A stretch of DNA of 57,162 bases from Candidatus Alistipes faecavium (GTDB lineage Bacteria > Bacteroidota > Bacteroidia > Bacteroidales > Rikenellaceae). The stretch is from the NCBI GenBank assembly GCA_019118605.1, contig DWYP01000038.1, positions 1-57,162 on the forward strand, read 5' to 3'. The position numbers were made by a program, and so were the translations under genes. The notes beneath the pieces were generated by a model. That model was not told where the DNA came from. It was given only the letters and a program-made list of their open reading frames with translations, and did not search any database. Positions 22,558 through 32,590 of this stretch are shown in pieces (within the stretch, counting starts at the first letter, position 1; each line of letters starts with the position of its first letter).

Positions 22558-24009
22558 ATGTCCGCAATCACCACTCTGGAACCGCGCCTTGTGTGGGAGC
22601 AGTTCGACGCCATCACCCGCGTTCCGCGCCCCTCGAAGAAGGAGGGGCGGATCATCGAATTCCTCATCGACTTTGCCAAACGCCACGGAATCGAATACCG
22701 CAAGGACGCGGTCGGGAACGTCGTGATGCGCAAGTCCGCGACTCCCGGCTACGAAGACCACCCGGGCGTGATCCTCCAGTCGCACATGGATATGGTCTGC
22801 GAGAAGAACTCCGACGTGGAGTTCGACTTCGAGCACGACGCCATCCGCCCCTACATCGACGGGGAGTGGGTGCGGGCCGAGGGGACGACGCTCGGCGCCG
22901 ATTGCGGCATCGGCATGGCCGCGGCGCTTGCCGTGCTGCTCGACGGGACGGTCGAACACGGGCCGCTGGAGGCGCTGTTCACGGTCGACGAGGAGACGGG
23001 GCTCACCGGAGCTTTCGAGCTGGGCGAGGGGATGCTTACGGGCAAATACCTCCTGAACCTCGACTCGGAGGACGAAGGAGAGCTCTTCATCGGCTGTGCC
23101 GGGGGCATCGACACGATCGCGACGTTCCACTACGAGATGGAGCCTGCTCCGAAGAACTACACCTTCTTCCGGGTCGACGTTTCCGACCTGCAGGGCGGCC
23201 ACTCGGGCGACGATATCGACAAGGGCCGCGTCAACTCGAACAAGACCGTGGCGCGGCTGCTGTGGGACGGCATGCAGTCCTGCGAGTTGCGCCTGAGCTA
23301 CTTCAGTGGCGGGAACCTGCGCAATGCCATTCCGCGCGAGGCGTATGCGATTTTCGGCGTTCCGACGAAGTTCAAGAACGAATTCCTGAATCGTTACCGG
23401 CTCTTCGCCGCCGACCTTGAGAACGAGTTCCGGTTCCGGGAGCCGAACTTCCGGATCACGCTCAACGAGATGCCCGAGGTCGAGGAGGTGCTCGACGCCC
23501 GCACGCAGTCGGGACTGATCTACTCGCTTGTCGGCGTACCCAACGGGGTGGTAGCCATGTCGTTCGCCGTTCCGGGGCTTGTCGAGACCTCCACGAACCT
23601 GGCGTCCGTGAAGTTCGGCGACGACCATACGATCGTCGTCACGTCGTCGCAGCGCTCGTCGGTCGAGAGCGCCAAGACCTACGTGATGCAGATGGTCGAA
23701 TCGGTCTTCACGCTGGCCGGTGCCGATGTCGCCCATTCGGACGGCTATCCGGGCTGGGCGCCGAATCCCGAGTCTCACCTGCTGGAGACGACGGTTGCTG
23801 CCTACCGGAGGCTTTTCTCCACGGAGCCGAAGGTGCGTGCGATCCACGCGGGCCTGGAGTGCGGGCTCTTCCTGGAGAAGTACCCCGAGCTGGAGATGGT
23901 GTCGTTCGGCCCGACGCTGCGGGGCGTCCACTCTCCCGACGAACGGCTCGAAATCGCCACGGTGCCGAAGTTCTGGCAGCTGCTCTGCGAGACGCTGCGC
24001 ACGCTCTGA
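22558..24009 (+). CDS. pepD: Aminoacyl-histidine dipeptidase (PepD, M20 family)
   Basis: The 483-aa zinc dipeptidase cleaves Xaa-His and other dipeptides. The M20 motifs are visible: LQSHMDMVCEK (metal His/Asp), GTTLGADCGIGMA (bridging Asp), FTVDEETGLTGA (catalytic and metal Glu), NLDSEDEGELFIG, and the C-terminal IHAGLECGLF and SFGPTLRGVHSPDE metal-site segments. There is no signal peptide, so it is cytosolic. The start at 22558 (MSAITTLEP) lies 17 bp after the -7 box. Confidence 0.95.
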   Translation: MSAITTLEPRLVWEQFDAITRVPRPSKKEGRIIEFLIDFAKRHGIEYRKDAVGNVVMRKSATPGYEDHPGVILQSHMDMVCEKNSDVEFDFEHDAIRPYIDGEWVRAEGTTLGADCGIGMAAALAVLLDGTVEHGPLEALFTVDEETGLTGAFELGEGMLTGKYLLNLDSEDEGELFIGCAGGIDTIATFHYEMEPAPKNYTFFRVDVSDLQGGHSGDDIDKGRVNSNKTVARLLWDGMQSCELRLSYFSGGNLRNAIPREAYAIFGVPTKFKNEFLNRYRLFAADLENEFRFREPNFRITLNEMPEVEEVLDARTQSGLIYSLVGVPNGVVAMSFAVPGLVETSTNLASVKFGDDHTIVVTSSQRSSVESAKTYVMQMVESVFTLAGADVAHSDGYPGWAPNPESHLLETTVAAYRRLFSTEPKVRAIHAGLECGLFLEKYPELEMVSFGPTLRGVHSPDERLEIATVPKFWQLLCETLRTL

Positions 24010-24030
24010 CCGGGGGCCCGAACCTCCTGC

Positions 24031-24076
24031 GGACAGCGCCCGCAACGGACAGCGCCCGCGACGGACGTCCCGCAAC
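24031..24076. repeat. Short tandem repeat, 16-bp unit, two and a half copies
   Basis: GGACAGCGCCCGCAAC at 24031 and GGACAGCGCCCGCGAC at 24047 are followed by a shortened copy at 24063. It lies just past pepD. Confidence 0.8.
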
Positions 24077-24122
24077 AGATACCCCGCATACACGCGACGG
24101 CCGATACGAGCGCAAAAACTGC

Positions 24123-24172
24123 AAAAAAGCCTGCCTTCCGCATCGGAAGACAGGCTTTCTCCTTTTTCGGGC
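24123..24172. terminator. Bidirectional terminator between pepD and sialidase
   Basis: AAGCCTGCCTTCCG (24127-24140) pairs, with one mismatch, with CGGAAGACAGGCTT (24144-24157). A tracts on the left and T tracts on the right serve both converging genes. Confidence 0.85.
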
Positions 24173-24193
24173 CGTCTGCTGCCGGGCGGGACG

Positions 24194-25492
24194 CTATTTC
24201 CCGTCGTCCTCGCCGCGTGTCAGCCACTCGAAGGGGATCTGCGAGAACCAGATCTCATACCCTCCGACAGCCTCGTTGTAGACCTCCGACAACAACCCGA
24301 CCGAACCGTCGGGGAGCTTCGTGAGCGACGAATAGGCCGAGGGCACGTTCCATACGCAACGACATACGGGCCACGTGCGGCCCTCGTCGTAACTTACGGC
24401 CACCGAGACGTTGCGGCGGATGGCCGTGTCGGCGGGTATCGAGTGGAGCAGGCGGTCGCGTGCGGCGCCTTCGCTGCGCAGCGAGTAGCGGAGGATGTCT
24501 CCGTCGCAGGCCGGGTCGGGGAGCTCCTTCCATTCGGCAGGGGTGCTCCATGTCGCCCCGCGGTCATGCGAGCGGGCGTGGAGCCTGTACCCCTGCCCGG
24601 GGTTGCGGATGCTCATGAGCCAGCTTCCGTCGGCGAGCTCCTCCATCTTCGATTCGTCGCCGTATGCCCCGGGCGTCGCGGGGAGCATGCGCCAGGTCTC
24701 GCCCCCGTCCTCCGAGATGCAGACATAATTGTAGAGCGGGGGCCACTTCTCCCCGGTGTGATGCGCCGCTACGACGAACGCCAGCGTTCCGTCCCGCAGC
24801 TGCAGGGCGCGTCCCGATGCGGCGAAGAGTCCCGACACGGGCTCTGCCGCGGGGTTGTCGCACCCGGGGCCGTAGATCTGCGGGGTGATGTATCGGGGCT
24901 CGCTCCACGAGAGGCCGTTGTCGCGGCTGCGGGCGATGCAGACGTCCATCGGCTCCGCGGCGGTCGACTTCCAGAGCCCGCACCCGGATGCGAAGATGCA
25001 GAGCAGGTCGCCCGTGCGGCGGTCGACGACCAGCGCGGCGTCTCCGAACCCGCGGTCGGGGGTGTGGCGGGCGATGACGATCTGGTCGCTCCACGAGGCG
25101 CCGTTGTCGGTGCTTCGCCGCAGGACGATGTCGATGAGGTTGGGCAGGTCGCCGGGGGAGTCGTTGCGGCGGTCGGCCACGGCGATGATCGATCCGTCGG
25201 CGGCCGTCACGAGGGCCGGGATGCGGTAGAATTTCGATCCGTGGTCGCCCGCGGCGAAGAGTTTCGTGTGGCGGGGTTCGCGGATGCACGCCGCGTGCCG
25301 GGCGGGGCGTTCTTCCGCGCCTGCGGGACTCTCTGCGGCGAATATCGCGGCGTCCCCTGCCGCGTTTCGGGCGAGGGACTCTGCCGTATTGGTGTCATGC
25401 GTCGCGGCGCCTTCTGCCGCGGGCTGGGCGGCCGGGGCGGAGAGCGTTCCCATCATCACGGCGAAAAACGGGAGGAGGACAAATCGTTTCAT
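24194..25492 (-). CDS. Exo-alpha-sialidase (GH33, BNR repeats)
   Basis: The 432-aa secreted enzyme has a signal peptide ending near SAPAAQ. It should release terminal sialic acids from host glycans. The sialidase hallmark FYRIP is at residues 88-92 (Arg of the carboxylate-binding triad at 90). Five Asp-box-like segments follow: STDNGASW, SRDNGLSW, SEDGGETW, SHDRGATW and SYDEGRTW. An Ala/Glu-rich stretch of about 45 residues separates the signal from the catalytic propeller. It is divergent from the susC operon, across about 580 bp of AT-rich DNA, and fits the locus as the first trimming activity. Confidence 0.9.
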   Translation of the reverse strand: MKRFVLLPFFAVMMGTLSAPAAQPAAEGAATHDTNTAESLARNAAGDAAIFAAESPAGAEERPARHAACIREPRHTKLFAAGDHGSKFYRIPALVTAADGSIIAVADRRNDSPGDLPNLIDIVLRRSTDNGASWSDQIVIARHTPDRGFGDAALVVDRRTGDLLCIFASGCGLWKSTAAEPMDVCIARSRDNGLSWSEPRYITPQIYGPGCDNPAAEPVSGLFAASGRALQLRDGTLAFVVAAHHTGEKWPPLYNYVCISEDGGETWRMLPATPGAYGDESKMEELADGSWLMSIRNPGQGYRLHARSHDRGATWSTPAEWKELPDPACDGDILRYSLRSEGAARDRLLHSIPADTAIRRNVSVAVSYDEGRTWPVCRCVWNVPSAYSSLTKLPDGSVGLLSEVYNEAVGGYEIWFSQIPFEWLTRGEDDGK

Positions 25493-25524
25493 ATTTTCTA
25501 TATGGTGAGCGGATATATTTTCTA

Positions 25525-25532
25525 CAAAGATA
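25525..25532 (-). promoter_or_regulatory. -7 element of the sialidase gene
   Basis: TATCTTTG on the minus strand lies 33 bp before the ATG at 25492. The -33 region is AT-rich without a clear TTTG. Confidence 0.55.
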
Positions 25533-26074
25533 GGGGAAAATTTGATATTTCGAATTACTAAATATTTTGATTAAATATTTACGATCCGTATGTATATGTC
25601 CGGACATAGCTTACAAAATGCGTATAAACGGTTACGAATTGTGATATTTTGATAAAAAATATTGTATTTTGGACTGAAAACTTTTGCGTATTCGGAAATT
25701 ATCCATACTTTTACCACCGATACCTGAAACCACGAATTTCTACGACCTTAAAACTACATGTTGCAGACCTTGTTATCTGGAAAAATTCCCCCCCCCTCGA
25801 CGAAGGGCCGTTCGGGTATGTATCCTGGTCGTAATCAGTCCCTGACAACTGCTTCTCACCTAACCTCCGTTTTTCTGCACGCGCGGTTCCGCGAGCAGGG
25901 GAGCGTATTGGTGCGTCCTCACTATTCTCCGTGCAACGGGATGTCGTGTATCGACATTCAGTTGTGATATTGTATCCAAGCCGGACGTTTCGTAAAATGC
26001 CTGCCAAGGCATTTCATCTCCAACTCATACACTATCACCCATTATCTTTTTAGTTTCACCTTAAAATCTGAGGC
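25533..26074. other. AT-rich regulatory region and long susC leader with C9 tract
   Basis: This is the most AT-rich stretch in the window, in strong contrast with its neighbours. Within the leader are a run of nine C (25788-25796), a GCGCGG/CCGCG hairpin near 25881-25893, and a perfect 7-bp stem AAATGCC/GGCATTT (25995-26001 with 26008-26014) about 60 bp before the susC ATG. No convincing gene is present in any frame. Confidence 0.55.
25683..25713 (+). promoter_or_regulatory. Candidate promoter of the susC operon
   Basis: TTTG (25683-25686) and TACTTTTA (25706-25713) are separated by 19 nt. If used, the 5' leader before susC is about 355 nt. A weaker promoter closer to the gene cannot be excluded. 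Confidence 0.5.
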
Positions 26075-29000
26075 ATGGAAAAATCTTTTCTAAAGTGCCG
26101 GCACATCTTCGGATATGCCATGTTATTCCTCCTCCTGATGCCGACGGCATTCGCCCGGGCACAGGACAAAACAACCGTGACGGGAGTTGTCGTCGATGAG
26201 AACAACCTTCCGGTTGTCGGAGCGAGTGTTCTTGTGAAAAACACCGTGAACGGCGTTTCGACGGGAATCGACGGATCGTATTCGATCACGCTCGACGACG
26301 TCGGGAGCGTTCTTGTCTATTCGTTCCTGGGCTACACGCCGCAGGAGGTTGTCGTCGCCAACCGCACGCGTATCGACATTCAGCTCGTCCCCGATTCCCA
26401 GGAGGTCGAGGAGGTCGTCGTGGTGGGTTACGGCGTGCAGAAGAAGGAGTCGGTCGTGGGCGCCATCTCGACGGTCGACGTCGGGAACCTGAAGGTCTCC
26501 AACGCCCAGCTGTCGACCAACCTTGCAGGCCAGCTGGCCGGTATCGTGTCGATGTCGCGTTCGGGCGAGCCCGGAAAGAACAGTGCCGCCGACTTCTACA
26601 TCCGCGGCGTTTCGTCGTTCCAGGGATCGTCGTCGCCGCTGGTGCTTGTCGACGGTGTGGAGCGCGACCTCGACCTGGTCGACACGGACGACATCGCATC
26701 GTTCTCGATCCTCAAGGACGCCTCGGCCTCGGCCGTGTACGGTGTGCGGGGTGCCAACGGTGTGATCCTCATCACGACGAAGAAGGGTTCGATCGGACGT
26801 CCCGAGGTGAAGGTCCGCGCCGAAGCGGGTGTGACGATGCCCACGAAGATGCCGGAGTTTGTGAATTCGGAGCAGTGGGCGCGGATGTACAACGAGGCGA
26901 GCGGCACGATGCGCTACACCGAGGATGAGATTGCGATGTACCGCAACGGTACGGACCCGGACCTCTATCCGAACGTGAACTGGATCGACGAGCTCTACCG
27001 CAAGATGGCCTACAACCAGCGCGTGAATGCGTCGATCACGGGTGGAGGCGAGGTGGCCCGCTACTACATTTCGGGCAGCTTCTACAACGAGTCGTCGATT
27101 TTCCGCAATGCCGGGAACCGCTACGACTACGACTCGTCGATCAACTACAACAAGTTCAACTTCCGCGCCAACGTGGATCTGAACCTCACGAAGACGACGG
27201 TCGTGAACCTGAACCTTGCGAACATCTACGAGAAGAGCTTCTCGCCGGGCGCCGGCACGGGCGACATCTGGGGCTATACGTTCATGACCTCGCCGAACGC
27301 CTTCCCGAAGGAGTACTCCGACGGTACGATCTCGGCGCCTTCGGCCGCTACGGGCTTCAACCCCTGGAACCTTCTGGTGCACTCGGGCTACCGGGAGCAG
27401 TTCTGGAACTCCGCGCAGTCGCTCGTGGGCGTGACGCAGGATCTGGGGATGGTGACCGAGGGCCTTACGGCGAACGTGAAATTCTCGTGGGACGCGTGGA
27501 ACTCGCAGATCCAGCGCCGCTACAAGGAGCCGCAGCAGTTCCACGCCACGGGCCGCGATGAGGCGGGCAACCTGATCTACGGTCAGGCGATCTACCAGGG
27601 CACCGAGTCGCTGGCCTATTCGCACGGCGCTGCCAGCACGGTGACCACCTACCTCGAGGGCTCGCTCAACTACAACCGTGTCTTCGCCGACGACCACCGC
27701 GTGGGTGCGATGTTCCTCTACAACCACAAGATCCACCGCCGCACGTTCGGATCGTCGGATCTGAACCCGGGAGCCGCGACGAGCGCCACGACGTCGCTTC
27801 CCTACAAGAACCAGGGTATCGCGGCGCGTGTGACCTACGCCTTCCGCGACAAGTACATGCTGGAGTTCAACATGGGTTACAACGGCTCGGAGAACTTTGC
27901 CAGCGGCCACCGCTTCGGTTTCTTCCCGGCCATTTCGGGCGGATGGATGATTTCGGAGGAGAAATTCTGGAGCCCTCTGAAGAACGCGATCAACACCTTC
28001 AAGATCCGCGGATCGTACGGAAAGGTGGGTAACGACCAGCTGGGCAACGACGACCGCTGGCTCTACCAGGCGACGATCATCGGCGGCAACAGCTTCACGA
28101 TGGGCGAGACGGGCGGCTCGGGCGGCTCGGGTATCGCGATGGGACGTCCCGAGAACCTCGACTTCTCGTGGGAGGAGGAGACGAAGCTCGACCTGGGCGT
28201 CGAGTTGATGCTCTTCAACCAGCTGCGCATCCAGGCCGACTACTTCTATACGCACCGTACGGGCATTCTGATGACGCGAGCCGGACTTCCGGGCATCGCG
28301 GGACTTCAGAACTCGTCGAAACTTCCGTATGTGAACATCGGCGAGACGGAGAACCGGGGTGTGGACATTTCGCTGGAGTGGAACAAGCAGATCGGCGAAT
28401 GGTTCCTGACGGCCCGCGGCAATTTCACCTACAACCGCAACAAGCTGCTCAACAACGACGAGCCGGACTGGCAGTACAAGTACCAGAACCGCATCGGCAA
28501 GCCGTACGGCATCGGGGCCTCGCAGCCGTGGGGGCTTCTGGCCGTGGGTCTGTTCGAGAGCGAGGAGGAGATCGCCAACAGCCCGGAGCAGACCTTCGGC
28601 GAATACCGTGTGGGCGACATCAAGTACCAGGATATCAACGGTGACGGACGCGTCGATGCCGACGACCGCATCTACCTGGGCTACACGACGCTTCCGGAGA
28701 TCACCTACGGATTCGGCGCGACGGCGCAGTGGAAGGGTCTCGACCTGAACATCTTCTTCCAGGGCATCGCGCACGTGAACTTCTTCGTGAGCGGAGCGTC
28801 GATCGCCTCGCCGTTCTCGTCGAACAACCTCGAGCGTTCGGCGATCCAGCGCGACGTGTGGGATCACGGGTGGCGGAGCGACCTTACGGCGGCGCAGAAG
28901 GCCGACGCGATCTATCCTCGCATGACGGTGGGTACGGGAACGGGCTACAGCAACAACGCGCAGACGTCGTCGTGGTGGCAGCGCAACGGCGCCTTCATGC

Positions 29001-29209
29001 GTATCAAGAACGTCGAGATCGGCTACACGCTTCCGAAGAAGTGGATGATCCGCTCGGGCTTCATCCAGTCGATGCGCGTCTATGTTGCCGCGAACAACCT
29101 GTGCACGTTCAGCGAATTCAAACTCTGGGATCCCGAAATGGGCGGCGGCGAAGGGGCCTCCTATCCCCCCAACCGCATCTTCTCGCTGGGTCTGAATGCA
29201 AACTTCTAA
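26075..29209 (+). CDS. SusC/RagA family TonB-linked outer-membrane transporter
   Basis: The 1044-aa protein has a signal peptide (cleavage near AFARAQ, residue 29), a carboxypeptidase-like regulatory domain (about 34-110, VTGVVVDENNLPVVGASV), a TonB box-like EEVVVVGYGVQKK (about 113-125), a plug domain (SAVYGVRGANGVILITTKKG near 225-245), and a C-terminal 22-strand barrel ending in an aromatic residue (GLNANF). SusC proteins import oligosaccharides or glycopeptides with the SusD lid protein, encoded 10 bp downstream. The surrounding enzymes suggest mucin-type O-glycan cargo. Confidence 0.96.
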   Translation: MEKSFLKCRHIFGYAMLFLLLMPTAFARAQDKTTVTGVVVDENNLPVVGASVLVKNTVNGVSTGIDGSYSITLDDVGSVLVYSFLGYTPQEVVVANRTRIDIQLVPDSQEVEEVVVVGYGVQKKESVVGAISTVDVGNLKVSNAQLSTNLAGQLAGIVSMSRSGEPGKNSAADFYIRGVSSFQGSSSPLVLVDGVERDLDLVDTDDIASFSILKDASASAVYGVRGANGVILITTKKGSIGRPEVKVRAEAGVTMPTKMPEFVNSEQWARMYNEASGTMRYTEDEIAMYRNGTDPDLYPNVNWIDELYRKMAYNQRVNASITGGGEVARYYISGSFYNESSIFRNAGNRYDYDSSINYNKFNFRANVDLNLTKTTVVNLNLANIYEKSFSPGAGTGDIWGYTFMTSPNAFPKEYSDGTISAPSAATGFNPWNLLVHSGYREQFWNSAQSLVGVTQDLGMVTEGLTANVKFSWDAWNSQIQRRYKEPQQFHATGRDEAGNLIYGQAIYQGTESLAYSHGAASTVTTYLEGSLNYNRVFADDHRVGAMFLYNHKIHRRTFGSSDLNPGAATSATTSLPYKNQGIAARVTYAFRDKYMLEFNMGYNGSENFASGHRFGFFPAISGGWMISEEKFWSPLKNAINTFKIRGSYGKVGNDQLGNDDRWLYQATIIGGNSFTMGETGGSGGSGIAMGRPENLDFSWEEETKLDLGVELMLFNQLRIQADYFYTHRTGILMTRAGLPGIAGLQNSSKLPYVNIGETENRGVDISLEWNKQIGEWFLTARGNFTYNRNKLLNNDEPDWQYKYQNRIGKPYGIGASQPWGLLAVGLFESEEEIANSPEQTFGEYRVGDIKYQDINGDGRVDADDRIYLGYTTLPEITYGFGATAQWKGLDLNIFFQGIAHVNFFVSGASIASPFSSNNLERSAIQRDVWDHGWRSDLTAAQKADAIYPRMTVGTGTGYSNNAQTSSWWQRNGAFMRIKNVEIGYTLPKKWMIRSGFIQSMRVYVAANNLCTFSEFKLWDPEMGGGEGASYPPNRIFSLGLNANF

Positions 29210-29219
29210 TTTTACGGAC

Positions 29220-31091
29220 ATGAAACATACGATCAAAACCATATTTGCCTCCGTTCTGCTGTTGAGCCTGGGAGCTACCTCGTGCGACAGTTTTCTCGAC
29301 CGTCAGGAGGACGAAACGATGACCTTCGAGAAGATCTGGGAGCAGCGGAGTACCACGCAGCAGTACTTTTTCAACGTGATGGGTTACCTGCCCAACGACT
29401 CGCAGATTTTCTACTACCGTCACGAGTGCGGTGCATCGGACGAGGGAACCTGCACGTGGAACTGGAACAATTACCAGCTCATCAATTTCGGATCGTGGAA
29501 CGCCTCGAACCTTCCGCACGACAACTTCAACAAGTATTACCAGGCGATCCGCGACTGCAACATATTCCTTCAGAACGTCATGTCGTGCAGCGACCCTGTC
29601 GTTACGCAGGAGGAGCTGACGATGTGGTACAACTGTGCGCGGTGGGCGCGTGCCTACTACTATTTCCTGATGATGCGCGACTTCGGCCCGATATTCCTTG
29701 TGGGCGACGAGCTGATGGACTTCTCGGCCTCGGCAGCCGAACTGGCGCGTCCGCGCAACACGTGGGACGAGTGCGTGGACTACGTGACCAGCGAGATGGA
29801 GTGGTGCGCAGAGCGCCTGACGGACACGTACTCCTCTTCGCAGATGGGCCTTCCGACGCGCGGCGCGGCTTTGGCCGTCATCTCGCGCCTGAAACTCTAC
29901 TCGGCGCGTCCGCTCTTCAACGGCAACACGCTCTACCGCTCGGTGGTGAACCCCGACGGCAAGCAGCTTTTCCCGCAGGAGGCCGATCCCCAGAAGTGGG
30001 TTGAGGCTGCACAGGCCGCGAAGGCCGTTGTCGACGTGGGGATCTACGAACTCTATCGAACCGAAGACAACGATCCCTACATGAACTACTACGGCATCAC
30101 GCAGGAGGAGTGGAACAAGGAGATCATCTTCAGCGGCGGCGGCTACCAGTCGCGCTGGACCCTGGGCGTACACACGGCTCCCGGACTGGGTGTCGGAACA
30201 GCCTATGGAGGCTGGGGCCCGACGCAGCAGCAGGTCGACTCCTACGCGATGTCGAACGGCCGCTATCCGATCTCGGGCTACGAGGCCGACGGCACGCCGA
30301 TCATCAACGAGAATTCGGGCTATCCGAGCAACGAATTTGCCAAGGAGACCTTCAACAACCCGTTCCTGACGGCGATGGGGGCACCCGTGGCAAACAGCCA
30401 GGGAACGTGGCCGGTGATGTACAAGGATCGCGAGCCGCGCTTCTACGTGAGTGTTTTCTGGGGCGACAGCCAGTGGAAATACGGCGACAAGTACGGGCTG
30501 TGCTCGTTCTGCCAGGGAGCGAACGGCCACATGGCGCACGACTACCCGAAGTCGGGATACATGGTCAACCGCTACTACGACCACACGCTCGACAGCTATA
30601 CGCAGCAACAGTGGGGCAACGTTACCTTCCCGTCGTTCCGCCTGGGTGAGATCTACCTGAACTACATCGAGGCGGCGCTGGAGTGCGAGCGCAACGGTGT
30701 GACGGGCGAGGGCGTAAGCCGCGAGCAGGCCATGACTTACTGGGACGATCTTCGCGACCGCGTGGGTCTGTCATCCATCACGGAGGCCTACCCGAATGCG
30801 ACGATCGACGAGTTGGTGGAGCTTGTCCGCAAGGAGCGCCGTGTGGAGCTTGCCTTCGAAGGTCTGCGCTACTACGACACCCGCACGTGGATGATCGCCA
30901 CCCAGACCGACCGGGGTCCGATGTACGGCATGAACACGTCGGCCGTATCGAGCGGCAATGTTACGACGGACGATTTCTGGCAGCGCGTATCGTTCGAGAA
31001 CCGCGTATTCAAAAACAACCACTATCTTTTCCCGTTCCCGCAGCGTGAACTGGACCGCAACAAGGTTCTGACGCAGAATTACGGTTGGTAA
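29220..31091 (+). CDS. SusD/RagB family surface glycan-binding lipoprotein
   Basis: The 623-aa protein has a lipoprotein signal with the lipobox LGATSC near residue 21, so it is anchored to the outer membrane, facing out. SusD features are seen: an N-terminal segment with SCDSFLDRQ, TPR-like helices (ARAYYYFLMMRDFGPIFL near 146-163), and the C-terminal VRKERRVELAFEGLRYYDTRTW near 537. It should form the lid of the SusC barrel. The start at 29220 was chosen from the signal sequence. Confidence 0.95.
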   Translation: MKHTIKTIFASVLLLSLGATSCDSFLDRQEDETMTFEKIWEQRSTTQQYFFNVMGYLPNDSQIFYYRHECGASDEGTCTWNWNNYQLINFGSWNASNLPHDNFNKYYQAIRDCNIFLQNVMSCSDPVVTQEELTMWYNCARWARAYYYFLMMRDFGPIFLVGDELMDFSASAAELARPRNTWDECVDYVTSEMEWCAERLTDTYSSSQMGLPTRGAALAVISRLKLYSARPLFNGNTLYRSVVNPDGKQLFPQEADPQKWVEAAQAAKAVVDVGIYELYRTEDNDPYMNYYGITQEEWNKEIIFSGGGYQSRWTLGVHTAPGLGVGTAYGGWGPTQQQVDSYAMSNGRYPISGYEADGTPIINENSGYPSNEFAKETFNNPFLTAMGAPVANSQGTWPVMYKDREPRFYVSVFWGDSQWKYGDKYGLCSFCQGANGHMAHDYPKSGYMVNRYYDHTLDSYTQQQWGNVTFPSFRLGEIYLNYIEAALECERNGVTGEGVSREQAMTYWDDLRDRVGLSSITEAYPNATIDELVELVRKERRVELAFEGLRYYDTRTWMIATQTDRGPMYGMNTSAVSSGNVTTDDFWQRVSFENRVFKNNHYLFPFPQRELDRNKVLTQNYGW

Positions 31092-31113
31092 AGGAACAAA
31101 AAGCAACACACGT

Positions 31114-32514
31114 ATGAAAATGACGAAATGGAAAACCATATTGTTCTGCGGATTGCTTCTCACGGGGCTTTCGAGCTGTGAGGATTCGCGGGAGGAATAT
31201 CTGGACGAATACCAGACGCTGGTCTATTTCCGCAACAGCGGGGAGCAGGTTGTATCGCTCTACCTGACCGGCGAGAACACGACCTACAACATTCCGATCT
31301 GCAAGAGCGGTCGCGACCTCGAGGGTACGGCCGATGCGCAGATCGTGGCGATGGACCAGGCGCAGCTTGACATCTACAATCTCGAGAATGGCACGAACTA
31401 TGCGCAGATTCCCGCGGACTGCTACAAGTTCCTGACGGAGAAGTCGTTCGCCTTCTCGAGCGACGAAGCCTACCAGGTTGCGAGCGTGGAGATCATGACC
31501 AACGCCGTGCAGGCGCTTCAGGAGGCGCATCCGGAGCTGGACTATGTGCTGGGGCTTCAGATCTATTCGTCGCAGCCGATCCGGGAGTCGGTGAATCTTC
31601 TGCTGCTGAGCCTGGAGATCGACGTTCCGCAGCTGTCGTTCACGAAATCGGGTCTTGTGCAGTCGTACTATACGGGAGACAGCCCGATGGTCAATACGTA
31701 TGAGAACAGCGTGTCGCTGAATATCGACAACCACTGGGATTTCACGTGCGACCTGGAGGTTCTCGACCAGGAGTGGCTCGATGCCTACAACGAGGAGAAC
31801 GGAACCTCGTACATGATGCTTCCGGCCGGGTCCTACGAGGTTCCCGCCCAGGTAAGCTTCGCCTCCGGAACGAGCTCCGCGGACTTCGAGATCACGGTGG
31901 ATCGTTCGTCCCTCTCCCTGCTGCAGGACTACCTTCTTCCGGTGCGCCTTGCCAACAGTTCGAAGACGGAGTTCTCGACCGACGGGGATACGGCGCAGTA
32001 CATGCTCAACGTGCGCATCGACCCCGACCAGATCTCCCTGACGGCGGACATGTTCTCGTCTCCCTTCACGAACACGGGCGACGGACAAGGGTATGCAGCC
32101 CTTGTCGACGGCGATGTTTCGGCCAATTCGTGGTGGCACTCCGTCTACAATGGAACCGCGGGCGATCCTGTCTGGGGCTTCTATCTCGACATTGCGCTCA
32201 ACGAGCCGCTGTCGGCGATCGTGATCAGCTACGCTACGCGTTCCAACCCGAATGCCGTTCCCGCCGACATCCGTATCGGTGTCAGCAACGACGGGACGAC
32301 GTGGACGGAGATCGGACGTGTCAACAAGGGACTTCCGACCGAGGCGCTCACCTGGGCGACCCTTCCTCCCTTCTCGTCGCCGGAAACCTTCACGTATGTG
32401 CGGTTCGGCGTTGTAGCGAGTGCCGGCGGCGCCGGCGGTGATCTGACCGTTTCGACCTTCTCCTGCGTATCGCTCTCGGAGTTTGCCCTTTACGGTGCGG
32501 ATCTGACGAAATAG
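31114..32514 (+). CDS. Surface lipoprotein with DUF1735 domains and F5/8-type C domain
   Basis: The 466-aa protein has the lipobox GLSSC near residue 22. Two DUF1735 (BT_3987-like) immunoglobulin-type domains follow, at about 28-165 and 168-310; each contains the pattern of a polar loop then a YNxENGT(N/S)Y segment (LENGTNYAQIP; EENGTSYMMLP). A C-terminal discoidin-like F5/8 C domain covers about 320-460 (GDPVWGFYLDIALNEPL; YVRFGVV). It is probably a surface glycan-binding protein. It sits 22 bp after susD. Confidence 0.88.
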   Translation: MKMTKWKTILFCGLLLTGLSSCEDSREEYLDEYQTLVYFRNSGEQVVSLYLTGENTTYNIPICKSGRDLEGTADAQIVAMDQAQLDIYNLENGTNYAQIPADCYKFLTEKSFAFSSDEAYQVASVEIMTNAVQALQEAHPELDYVLGLQIYSSQPIRESVNLLLLSLEIDVPQLSFTKSGLVQSYYTGDSPMVNTYENSVSLNIDNHWDFTCDLEVLDQEWLDAYNEENGTSYMMLPAGSYEVPAQVSFASGTSSADFEITVDRSSLSLLQDYLLPVRLANSSKTEFSTDGDTAQYMLNVRIDPDQISLTADMFSSPFTNTGDGQGYAALVDGDVSANSWWHSVYNGTAGDPVWGFYLDIALNEPLSAIVISYATRSNPNAVPADIRIGVSNDGTTWTEIGRVNKGLPTEALTWATLPPFSSPETFTYVRFGVVASAGGAGGDLTVSTFSCVSLSEFALYGADLTK

Positions 32515-32590
32515 TTCATCGGGCCGGGTCGGCGGGGTTCTGGTTCTGTACGGAATTCCGTCGGCCCCCGGGCCGGAAAAACGATAAACC

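Noticed and set aside
25711..26007. Small open frames in the susC leader as genes or a mobile-element remnant
   Set aside because: No start context, no recognisable domain and no terminal repeats. A multi-copy search would be needed to revive the mobile-element idea.
26123..29242. Very long minus-strand open frame opposite susC
   Set aside because: It is an antisense shadow of a GC-rich coding region: Arg/His/Val-rich, with no domain. The plus-strand SusC is complete.
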